Source of the DNA: Methanobacteriaceae archaeon
GTDB taxonomy: Archaea; Methanobacteriota; Methanobacteria; Methanobacteriales; Methanobacteriaceae
DNA length: 19,012 nucleotides
Reading direction: 5' to 3'
NCBI GenBank assembly: GCA_011620845.1
Contig: WOYJ01000010.1
Location: forward strand, 1-19,012
The notes under the pieces are model-generated. The model did no database searches, was not told where the DNA came from, and saw only the letters and a program-made list of their open reading frames with translations. This document shows positions 12,293 through 18,875 of this stretch, piece after piece. Position numbers and translations under genes: made by a program. Position 1 is the first letter of the stretch, and every line of letters begins with the position of its first letter.

Positions 12293-14338
12293 ATGAACAT
12301 ATTCGTTTTAATATCTCTTCTAGCTGCAATTATATGCTTTTTTTTAGGAAACTTTATCTATTATAAAAATCCGGAAAATAGTTTAAACAAATTAGTAGCC
12401 CTGTTAGCCATCCTGATAGCCTTTCTAACCTTCACTGAATTTGGTTATCGCCAAGCGGAAACAATTGATACTGCCATATTTTGGTTGAAATTAAGCACTT
12501 TATGGCCTTTAGTACCGGCAGTTTTAATACACATATCCCTAATATTTACCGGTAAAAAAGGATTGCTTAAACATGAATTAACTTATCTTTTAATTTATGC
12601 ACCGGCAGTTATTATTTCAGTAGTGGGATTGCTAATTAATCCAGCAGCAGTTCATCAATATTGGGGATGGACCTATAATTTAAATGACCCTTCAGTACTC
12701 CTTTTTTTCATTTTAATCAGTATTTGGAGTTTGATTGGTGGCATATTAACTTCCTTACTCATTTTAAAACATTATTTCAATACAACGGAAGAATTAGAGA
12801 AAAAACAGACCAGATATATTTTCCTTGGCCTGCTTGCACCTTTAATATTTAGCCTGACCGCCGACTTAATTTTACCATTATCATCCCTACGAGTCCCTGA
12901 GATAACGATGATCAGTTCTACAGTTGGTTTGATCTTTATAGCTCACGGCATATGGAGATACCGTTTCCCAGTCTTAACCCCAGCTATAGCTGCCGATAAG
13001 ATAATATCAACTATGTCCAACTTTCTAATTATTTTAAACACCCAGAAAAAGATCGTACTGGTAAATCAAAGTGCGATTAACCTGTTAAATTATAAAAGGG
13101 AGGATTTAATTGGTAAACCTTCTAGTTTAATCTTCAGATTAAAAGATGGTATATGGGATATATTTCAAAATATAAATCTGGATGAAATAGGGCAAATTAA
13201 AACCTTTGAAACCGAAATAAAATCCAGTGAAAACAAAGTTATACCAGTTTTAATGTCTGTGTCTTTAATTAAAATTAGTGAAAATGAACCTTTAGGTTTA
13301 GTATGCATAGGAAGCGACCTGACAAAAGAAAAGGAAATAAAAAGGGCATTAGAAGAATCAGAGAGATTATACTCCACCCTGGTTAAAACAGGCCCAGATG
13401 CGATCATCACCACTGATATGAATAATAAGATAAGTTACACATCCAAACAGGCTCTGGAGATGTATGGGTACGAAAATAAAGAATTGATTGGACATTCAAT
13501 TTTCGACCTGGTAGCTCCGGAATATCAGGAAATCGCCAGGAAAGACCAGGAAAAAATTCAAAGTAAGGATATTTTAAGGAATCTTGAATACAAATTAGTT
13601 AAGAAAAATGGAGATCACTTCATAGGTGAATGGAATATCGCAGTAATTAGAAACCCTGAAGAAGAGCCGGCCGCATTTATGATCACCGCTCGAGACATTA
13701 CTCACCATAAAAATATCGAAGCCCAGATGCAAGCCTCCATCCAGGAGAAAAATGTACTCTTAAAGGAAATCCATCATCGGGTGAAAAACAACCTCCAGAT
13801 AATATCCAGCCTGTTGAATCTGCAATCCATGCATATAGATGATGAAAATGCCCTTGAAGTTTTCAAAGAAAGCCAGAATCGAGTTAAGTCCATGGCCATA
13901 GTACATGAAAATTTGTATCAAACTGGAAATTTTGCTGAAGTAAATGTGGCTGGATACCTAAAAAAGTTAACAGAAAATATTTATAGCTCTTACGGAGTTG
14001 ATATGGACCTAATAAAAATGGATATAAATGCCCAAGATCTTTTCCTAGATATAAATACAGCCATACCCTGTTTTTTAATAATCAACGAATTGATCACCAA
14101 CTGCATCAAACATGCATTTCCTGATGGAAGACCGGGTAAAATAATTATTGATTTTAAAAAAGTGAATGATAAGCATATCATGCGTATACAGGATAATGGA
14201 GTAGGTCTTCCAGATGATTTAAACACCAAAAAAACTAATACGCTAGGTATGCAGCTTATTACCAGTTTAACTGCCCAGTTAGATGGTGAACTTGAAGTTA
14301 AATCCAATAATGGAACTGAATTTAAAATTATTTTTTAA
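12293..14338 (+). CDS. Membrane sensor histidine kinase (7TM-PAS-PAS-HisKA_2)
   Basis: A 681-aa membrane sensor kinase. Residues 1-225 contain about seven hydrophobic helices in the pattern of the N-terminal 7TM histidine-kinase sensor domain (including a WPLVPAVLIHISLIFTG segment). Two PAS domains follow, about 235-350 and 355-475; the second is more typical (PDAIITTDMNNKISYTSKQA … GHSIFDLV … ARDIT). The dimerisation/phosphoacceptor region is of the HisKA_2 type: KEIHHRVKNNLQIISSLLNL (491-510), with H494 or H495 as phosphate site. The ATPase domain shows the N box NELITNCIKHAF (598-609), DNGVGLP (D634) and LGMQL (651-655). It should sense a membrane or cytosolic cue and phosphorylate a response regulator, but none is encoded in the window, so it is an orphan kinase. 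The A/T-rich composition (18 G/C in 13021-13080) contrasts with the fumarate genes beside it. Confidence 0.9.
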   Translation: MNIFVLISLLAAIICFFLGNFIYYKNPENSLNKLVALLAILIAFLTFTEFGYRQAETIDTAIFWLKLSTLWPLVPAVLIHISLIFTGKKGLLKHELTYLLIYAPAVIISVVGLLINPAAVHQYWGWTYNLNDPSVLLFFILISIWSLIGGILTSLLILKHYFNTTEELEKKQTRYIFLGLLAPLIFSLTADLILPLSSLRVPEITMISSTVGLIFIAHGIWRYRFPVLTPAIAADKIISTMSNFLIILNTQKKIVLVNQSAINLLNYKREDLIGKPSSLIFRLKDGIWDIFQNINLDEIGQIKTFETEIKSSENKVIPVLMSVSLIKISENEPLGLVCIGSDLTKEKEIKRALEESERLYSTLVKTGPDAIITTDMNNKISYTSKQALEMYGYENKELIGHSIFDLVAPEYQEIARKDQEKIQSKDILRNLEYKLVKKNGDHFIGEWNIAVIRNPEEEPAAFMITARDITHHKNIEAQMQASIQEKNVLLKEIHHRVKNNLQIISSLLNLQSMHIDDENALEVFKESQNRVKSMAIVHENLYQTGNFAEVNVAGYLKKLTENIYSSYGVDMDLIKMDINAQDLFLDINTAIPCFLIINELITNCIKHAFPDGRPGKIIIDFKKVNDKHIMRIQDNGVGLPDDLNTKKTNTLGMQLITSLTAQLDGELEVKSNNGTEFKIIF

Positions 14339-14414
14339 TTTAAACTTTTCTAACTCAGAATTTTAAACTTTTTGTGACAATATTCACATAACCATTTATT
14401 TTAAAGTGGTAATA

Positions 14415-14423
14415 GAATATAAT
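14415..14423 (+). promoter_or_regulatory. TATA-like box of the UbiA-family gene
   Basis: GAATATAAT lies about 37-45 bases before the ATG at 14460. With the usual archaeal spacing, transcription would begin near 14448 and leave only about 12 bases of leader, which fits the absence of a ribosome binding site before this gene. Confidence 0.35.
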
Positions 14424-14459
14424 TCGGTTTAGTCTCTAAGAGATTGAACGTAAAGCGTT

Positions 14460-15374
14460 ATGTTACCAAATACTAATTTAAACAACAAAAAATTCATTCT
14501 GTCAAAATCACCAGAAATTATTGTAAAGTTAAAGGATGAGATACTTTATGGAGGATACTTCGCAGCCATTAGTGGTCCTGCATTTATCATCACGTCGTCG
14601 ATACTGACGGGAACCAGTATTTCACTACCCCTCCTAATCATAACTTACATAATACCATTGATGGTTTATAGCTATGACCATTACCGGGATATGGATAAAG
14701 ATAAGGATAGTAATCTGGAAAGGGCCACCTACTTCCATAAAAAATCGCATATCTTCCCCTACCTAATGGGAAGTTATGCAATACTCTTATCTCTCCTACT
14801 GGTGCTTTTCTCCAATTGGACCATGATATCCTTCATTTTAATTTTGATAATGGGGGGTGTTCTTTACTCGGTAGGTTTAAAAAATTTCACACAAAAGATA
14901 CCTGCCTTCAAAAACATTTACACCACACTAACCTGGTCCTTGGCCGGGACTTTTTCTATAGTGTTCTACCATTCCTTACAATTGAATTTAATTTACATAC
15001 TACTCTTCTTATTCGTCTTTCTCAAATTTTTACCAAACACAATCTTCTTTGATCTGAAGGATATTAAAAGTGACCGAAAGGAAAGATTAAAAACTGTGCC
15101 TGTAATTTTGGGTAAAAAAAGGACCCTGAAGCTCTTGCATATACTGAACATCCTGGCCTTCATCCCACTTTTCCTTGGGATCTGCCTGGGAATAATCCCG
15201 CTATTTGCAGCCATAATGGTACTATTCTACTTCTACAGTATTTACTACTTAAATAAAGCAAGTAAATTAGAAGATGAAAAGTTGCGGATGATATCCTACA
15301 CATTAGCAGACGCTGAATTCATGATCTGGCCCATAGTACTCGTACTGGGACAGTTCCTATTTTCCGTGATTTAA
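14460..15374 (+). CDS. UbiA-family membrane prenyltransferase
   Basis: A 304-aa integral membrane protein with about eight to nine helices, of the UbiA superfamily, which transfers prenyl chains to aromatic or other acceptors. Both magnesium-diphosphate motifs are present in variant form: YDHYRDMDKDKDSN (72-85) in place of the usual NDxxDxxxD, with the leading Asn changed to Tyr, and DLKDIKSDRKERLKTVPVILG (198-218), which contains the second DxxxD (D201, D205). The following PVILGKKRTLKLL is typical of the family. Archaeal members include the digeranylgeranylglyceryl phosphate synthase of lipid synthesis, but the altered first motif and long Asp-rich loop make me leave the substrate open. No ribosome binding site is seen; the message may be almost leaderless. 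A T8 run follows the stop. Confidence 0.8.
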   Translation: MLPNTNLNNKKFILSKSPEIIVKLKDEILYGGYFAAISGPAFIITSSILTGTSISLPLLIITYIIPLMVYSYDHYRDMDKDKDSNLERATYFHKKSHIFPYLMGSYAILLSLLLVLFSNWTMISFILILIMGGVLYSVGLKNFTQKIPAFKNIYTTLTWSLAGTFSIVFYHSLQLNLIYILLFLFVFLKFLPNTIFFDLKDIKSDRKERLKTVPVILGKKRTLKLLHILNILAFIPLFLGICLGIIPLFAAIMVLFYFYSIYYLNKASKLEDEKLRMISYTLADAEFMIWPIVLVLGQFLFSVI

Positions 15375-15376
15375 TA

Positions 15377-15396
15377 TTTGTAACAAAGTTTTTTTT
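15377..15396 (+). terminator. Short TTTG-TAA-CAAA hairpin followed by T8
   Basis: Just after the UbiA-family stop codon, TTTG-TAA-CAAA can fold into a weak stem and is followed by eight T (15389-15396). A T-rich run is the main intrinsic termination signal in archaea. It would separate this gene from the DUF2769 pair downstream. Confidence 0.45.
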
Positions 15397-15399
15397 AAT

Positions 15400-15496
15400 T
15401 TTTGAGGTGATATCCATGGATGATGTGGGATGCTGAGAGGTTGGATAAATTCATAGTGATGATTTGCTTTTGAGGTGATATCCATGGATGATGTGG
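15400..15496 (+). repeat. Exact 29-base duplication of a translation initiation region
   Basis: The sequence at 15468-15496, which carries the ribosome binding site (GAGGTGAT), the start codon and the first codons of the first DUF2769 gene, is repeated exactly at 15400-15428. The two copies are 68 bases apart, which is not a multiple of three. The upstream copy opens a six-codon frame (15416-15436, MDDVGC then TGA). The 39 bases between the copies are unrelated to them. Confidence 0.8.
15416..15436 (+). other. Six-codon frame from the duplicated start region
   Basis: The upstream copy of the initiation region has the same perfect ribosome binding site and ATG as the real gene, but the frame reads MDDVGC and ends at TGA 15434-15436. 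Ribosomes should be able to start here. It is either a by-product of the duplication or a cysteine-containing leader peptide before a cysteine-rich protein. There is no direct evidence for a regulatory role. Confidence 0.3.
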
Positions 15497-15777
15497 ATGG
15501 ATTCCTCCAATCTCTAGAAGACATGACTCCAGAAAAAAGAGAGGAGGAAGTGGAACGCTTTAAATCCCAGTGCATCTGTCCTATCTGCCCCACCTACAAT
15601 GAATGCGCTAAAGGGAAAGGCGAGTTACTGTTCTGCATAATTGGGGAGAGTGAAAAGTGCATAACAGATAAGAAGGATTGTTTGTGTCCGCCCTGTCCCT
15701 TCGCCCGGAGGCTCAGTTTCGGGGCTCGATACACCACCTACTGTATAAGGGGCTCTGAGGTGGAACACCAGGAATAA
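15484..15777 (+). CDS. DUF2769-type cysteine-rich protein, paralogue 1
   Basis: A 97-aa soluble protein with ten cysteines (C30, C32, C35, C41, C51, C59, C66, C68, C71, C87). Two C-x-C-P-x-C-P clusters (CICPICPTYNECA, CLCPPCPFA) suggest an internal duplication and binding of iron-sulfur or zinc. The pattern fits DUF2769 proteins, known mainly from methanogens and of unknown function. ATG 15484 is preferred to GTG 15475 because the GTG is part of the GAGGTGAT ribosome binding site and because the paralogue aligns from here. The N-terminal 28 residues are a charged helix. It is followed 44 bases later by a second copy, probably in one transcript. A metal or redox role is inferred from cysteine spacing only. 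Confidence 0.8.
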   Translation: MDDVDGFLQSLEDMTPEKREEEVERFKSQCICPICPTYNECAKGKGELLFCIIGESEKCITDKKDCLCPPCPFARRLSFGARYTTYCIRGSEVEHQE

Positions 15778-15821
15778 ATTTTATTAACCCCGAAAAACTC
15801 TTTATAAAATGGTGATACAAG

Positions 15822-16115
15822 GTGGATAAATTTGAAAAACTGATTAACCAATTAAATGAGATGTATGAAGATGATAAAAATAAGAGGATCAGGGAATTGG
15901 AGGCAGATTGCGTGTGTCCTATTTGTCCCACTTTTAACCAGTGCGCCAAGGATGCCGGAGAAAACATCTTCTGCCTTAAAGAAGAAAGTAAGTGTATAAA
16001 TACGGAGAAGGGCTGTATGTGTCCCACCTGCCCCTTTGCAGCTACTTATAAAATAGGAGTTATCCATAACTTTTACTGTAAGCGTGGTGGAGAACTTAAA
16101 CAGAGGGAAGGATAA
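15822..16115 (+). CDS. DUF2769-type cysteine-rich protein, paralogue 2
   Basis: A 97-aa paralogue of the gene upstream with all ten cysteines kept (C30, C32, C35, C41, C51, C58, C65, C67, C70, C86). Matching elements are CVCPICPTFNQCA, a mid-region FCLKEESKCI, CMCPTCPFA, and a closing YCKRGGE. The N-terminal helix differs (MDKFEKLINQLNEMYEDD), so the copies diverged outside the metal-binding core. It starts at GTG 15822, behind GGTGAT. Two such proteins side by side might pair as a heterodimer or handle different partners; this is a guess. Metal identity cannot be read, though C-x-C-P-x-C-P clusters suit iron-sulfur or zinc binding. Confidence 0.8.
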   Translation: MDKFEKLINQLNEMYEDDKNKRIRELEADCVCPICPTFNQCAKDAGENIFCLKEESKCINTEKGCMCPTCPFAATYKIGVIHNFYCKRGGELKQREG

Positions 16116-16124
16116 TAATATTTT

Positions 16125-16622
16125 TTGGATCGATATTTATTCCAGATAACTTTTAATTTTTTAATTCCAGATAACCATGAACCCCTCCCCCTTAACAGCT
16201 TACCAATCGTCTTTATCGCTGGTATAGCAGAGTTATGGCTGGCTATTCCACTGGGCCTGATTTTAAAACTATCACCCTTAAGCACCGCAGTCACCACTGC
16301 CCTGGGTTCGGTTATATCCGCTTTTATCGTGGCCTTCGCCGGTGAAAATTTGAGGAAGAGATTTCTAAAGTGGCGCTACTGCTCGGATGAAGAAGTTAAA
16401 AGGCGCCGGACCTACCATATCGGAATAAATACGGTGTGATTGGTTTAGGAATCTTCTCACCCCTCCTCTTCGAAGCCCCCCCTAGGCACCAGTGTGGGGA
16501 TAATATTCAGTGCCGAAAGGAATAGATTGCTCTTATGGATTATCATCGGGATAGTAATATGGAGTGTGGGTTTAACCGCAGCTATTTACCTGGGAGCCAT
16601 CGCCATCTACTCCCAAATATGA
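16125..16622 (+). pseudogene. Small multidrug-export-type membrane protein, broken by two frameshifts
   Basis: Three reading frames together spell one protein of about 165 aa resembling the putative small multidrug export family (COG2426 / Sm_multidrug_ex). Frame one from TTG 16125 gives FIAGIAELWLAIPLGLILKL, then SAFIVAFAGENLRKRF and EEVKRRRTYHIGI. After a loss of about one A in the AAA run near 16427-16429, the next frame continues KYGVIGLGIFSPLLFEAP. After one extra C in the C7 run at 16476-16482, the first frame resumes as LGTSVGIIFSAERNRLLLW, followed by a long hydrophobic helix, and ends at TGA 16620. Both errors are single-base homopolymer changes. It may be a true recent pseudogene or a sequencing artefact. 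The start codon is uncertain: TTG with no strong ribosome binding site. A 12-base direct repeat (ATTCCAGATAAC, 16139-16150 and 16164-16175) lies near the N-terminus. Confidence 0.7.
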
Positions 16623-16657
16623 TAATACAATGTAAACCTGCTAATTTTCCACTATTC

Positions 16658-16719
16658 CGGTAAATAAAGGATATAACCCAGATTCCCCCTAATTTTCGGG
16701 GGATTTTAAGGATTTACCG
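16658..16719. terminator. Nested inverted repeats after the export-protein gene
   Basis: An outer perfect pair CGGTAAAT (16658-16665) / ATTTACCG (16712-16719) encloses an inner hairpin TCCCCC (16684-16689) / GGGGGA (16698-16703), whose loop is TAATTTTC. The inner stem is followed by TTTT. It lies 35 bases past the export gene's stop and about 140 bases before inositol-1-phosphate synthase, so it may end upstream transcription. A regulatory structure is also possible. Confidence 0.4.
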
Positions 16720-16780
16720 AAACATTTAATAGTACAATCAGCAAATTATTATTTTAGAAGAACTTTTTAGCTTACCAACT

Positions 16781-16790
16781 TTAATATATG
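16781..16790 (+). promoter_or_regulatory. TATA-like box of inositol-1-phosphate synthase
   Basis: TTAATATATG resembles the archaeal TATA consensus and would place transcription start near 16812, giving a leader of roughly 50 bases that carries the GGGTG ribosome binding site at 16850-16854. Confidence 0.4.
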
Positions 16791-16860
16791 CCTTACACTG
16801 TTTATTTTCATAAACTATAACTGGCACAATTAACTCGATGACGCGTAAAGGGTGTTATAA

Positions 16861-17964
16861 TTGGAGAAAATCAAAATAGCAATAATTGGTATTGGTAATT
16901 GTGCAAGCTCACTCTTACAGGGAATTTACTATTACAAAGATAGGAAAGCAGAGGACGCCATAGGTCTTATGCACTGGGATATCGGCGGATACAAACCATC
17001 TGATATAGAAGTGGTAGCAGCAATAGATATAGACCAGCGCAAAGTAGGTCTGGATTTAAGTGAAGCCATATTCACCAGGCCAAACTGCACCATCATCTTC
17101 CAGGAAGAAATACCTGAACTGGGAGTGAAAGTATCCATGGGCAAAGTCTTAGACGGCGTAGCCCCACACATGGCTGAGTATAACAAAAACAACACTTTCA
17201 TTATATCAGATAAGCCAGAAAATGATAAGGAAGAAATCGTTAAAATTTTAAAGGGCAGTGGAGCCGAGATCCTCCTGAACTACCTTCCTGTAGGTTCAGA
17301 AGAAGCCACACGCTTCTATGCAGAGTGCGCCCTGGAAGCAGGGCTGGCCTTGATAAACAACATACCTGTCTTCATCGTAAGCAACCCGACTTGGGCGGCC
17401 AGATTTGAGGAAAAAAACCTGCCAATAGTGGGTGATGATATAAAAGCCCAGATCGGTGCAACTATAACCCATAGAACACTGGCCAACCTCTTCAAAGACC
17501 GGGGAGTTAAACTGGAGAGAACCTACCAGCTCAACACCGGTGGTAACACCGACTTTTTAAACATGCTCAACCGTAGCAGGTTGGACTCTAAAAAGGAATC
17601 AAAAACAGAGGCAGTCCAGTCGGTACTGGCCGAGAGGATGGAACCGGAAAACATACACATCGGTCCCAGCGACTACGTTCCCTGGCAGAAGGATAACAAA
17701 CTATGTTTCCTGCGCATGGAGGGTAAAACCTTCGGTGACGTGCCCATGAACATCGAATTACGCCTCTCTGTAGAGGACTCCCCTAACTCGGCAGGATGCG
17801 TTATAGACGCTATTAGATGCTGTAAATTGGCTCTGGAGAGGAATATCGGGGGACAACTCACCTCAATATCTGCTTTTACCATGAAACACCCACCAAAACA
17901 GTTCCCTGATGATGAAGCACGGGATATGGTGGATGAATTTATCATTGGGAAACGTAAACGTTAG
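16861..17964 (+). CDS. Myo-inositol-1-phosphate synthase, archaeal type
   Basis: A 367-aa cytoplasmic NAD-dependent enzyme converting glucose 6-phosphate to 1D-myo-inositol 3-phosphate (also numbered L-1-phosphate), the head-group precursor of inositol-containing archaeal lipids. The NAD-binding loop is IGIGNCASSLLQG (9-21). Family blocks follow: VAAIDIDQRKVG, GAEILLNYLPVGSEEATRFY, a GDDIKAQIGATITHRTLANL stretch, QLNTGGNTDFLNM, and LSVEDSPNSAG near the C-terminus, which hold the catalytic lysine- and substrate-binding regions. Length is typical of the short archaeal/actinobacterial form (about 360-390 aa) and shorter than eukaryotic INO1. The start is TTG 16861, preceded by GGGTG at six bases, and gives the expected MEKIKIAIIGIGN. 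It is transcribed alone, convergent with the metacaspase-like gene 30 bases beyond its stop. Confidence 0.92.
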   Translation: MEKIKIAIIGIGNCASSLLQGIYYYKDRKAEDAIGLMHWDIGGYKPSDIEVVAAIDIDQRKVGLDLSEAIFTRPNCTIIFQEEIPELGVKVSMGKVLDGVAPHMAEYNKNNTFIISDKPENDKEEIVKILKGSGAEILLNYLPVGSEEATRFYAECALEAGLALINNIPVFIVSNPTWAARFEEKNLPIVGDDIKAQIGATITHRTLANLFKDRGVKLERTYQLNTGGNTDFLNMLNRSRLDSKKESKTEAVQSVLAERMEPENIHIGPSDYVPWQKDNKLCFLRMEGKTFGDVPMNIELRLSVEDSPNSAGCVIDAIRCCKLALERNIGGQLTSISAFTMKHPPKQFPDDEARDMVDEFIIGKRKR

Positions 17965-17994
17965 GATTATTTTTAAATCGAATGAACGTGAAAC

Positions 17995-18801
17995 TTACCC
18001 AATTTTCTTTTCTCTGGTGGTGGCATCACACTCCAGCTGTGGTATCTGACTGTACCCATTGGTTTCCAGCTCACGAGCAACATTTTTTAAAACTTCATCC
18101 CTTGATAATCTGTTTTCACTGATTTTTATCTCCCTGCAGAAGTAGTAGGTGAATGCCCCATGCCACTCTCCACTGATAAAGGCATCAGCACTGGTCTGGT
18201 CCGACCGACAGGCCGCCCATAATATGTGGTTGTTTAAAAGGGGAGGGTGCCTAAATTCCCGACCCCCAACCTTCTGGAAGACTTCTCCGGAAGGCGGTGG
18301 TATATATCTTGGCTCTCGGTCTTTGAGGGGTTTCATCGCTCGCAGACCGGTCCCACTGTGGCAGGTATCCAGATAGACCTCCAGTGCCACATCTTCCGGT
18401 AGCTGGGTGAAAAGGTCATGGAATTCATCATCCACTATTATCCGATCCGGATCCCATTCATCTCTTAGAGCATCCAGATCGTAGGGACAGAAGGCTTCAT
18501 CAAAATCATCCGGCTCATCACCACTGGTATCCGGCATCTGGGTACCGTGACTGGACATACTAAATACCAGCCTATCATATTCACCTGACATAGCTCCTCC
18601 AACCATTTCTTGGAGGTTTTTCATTATGTTCGACTTGGTCGCCTCTTTATCAACGAGTTTTACCACTTCTTTTTCTTCAAAGCCCATGTACTGCACCAGT
18701 ACATCTTCCATATCGTATGCATCATTTATACAACCATTCAGTGAACTGCCAGGATAGTTTTTGAAGTTGTTTATACCCACACAGAGCGCCTTTTTTCCCA
18801 T
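17995..18801 (-). CDS. Stand-alone metacaspase-like cysteine protease (peptidase C14)
   Basis: A 268-aa protein consisting only of a caspase-fold domain. The N-terminal strand is KKALCVGINNFKNYPGSSLN, the catalytic histidine is in FSMSSHGTQ (H85), and the catalytic cysteine is in YLDTCHSGTG (C147). Acidic residues in DTSGDEPDDFDEAFCPYDLD (91-110) resemble the basic-residue-preferring S1 region of metacaspases. The p10-like part has HILWAACRSDQTSADA and GAFTYYFCREIKI, followed by GYSQIPQLEC. There is no signal peptide, membrane helix, death-like or effector domain. The C-terminal tail is very short. ATG 18801 follows GGTGGAGAG. It is isolated, convergent with inositol-1-phosphate synthase, and has palindromes in its promoter. 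Archaeal targets of such proteases are largely unknown; stress or defence roles would be guesses. Confidence 0.87.
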   Translation of the reverse strand: MGKKALCVGINNFKNYPGSSLNGCINDAYDMEDVLVQYMGFEEKEVVKLVDKEATKSNIMKNLQEMVGGAMSGEYDRLVFSMSSHGTQMPDTSGDEPDDFDEAFCPYDLDALRDEWDPDRIIVDDEFHDLFTQLPEDVALEVYLDTCHSGTGLRAMKPLKDREPRYIPPPSGEVFQKVGGREFRHPPLLNNHILWAACRSDQTSADAFISGEWHGAFTYYFCREIKISENRLSRDEVLKNVARELETNGYSQIPQLECDATTREKKIG

Positions 18802-18842
18802 AAAATCTCTCCACCATTCATTTAAGTTCTAAGATCACCAGA

Positions 18843-18875
18843 CATATAGTTATTAATAACTTACTTAGTGTAAGT
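18843..18875 (-). promoter_or_regulatory. Palindromic promoter/operator of the metacaspase-like gene
   Basis: On the minus strand AACTATATG (18850-18842) is a TATA-like box about 40-50 bases before ATG 18801. Directly upstream is a perfect 12-base palindrome GTTATTAATAAC (18849-18860), touching a second inverted repeat ACTTAC-TTAGT-GTAAGT (18859-18875). The positions suit binding of a dimeric regulator at or just above the TATA box. Confidence 0.45.

Noticed and set aside
16139..16175. ATTCCAGATAAC repeated twice, as a possible attachment site
   Set aside because: The copies are only 25 bases apart within the start of a gene, with no integrase, tRNA or element boundary nearby. A small local duplication explains it.
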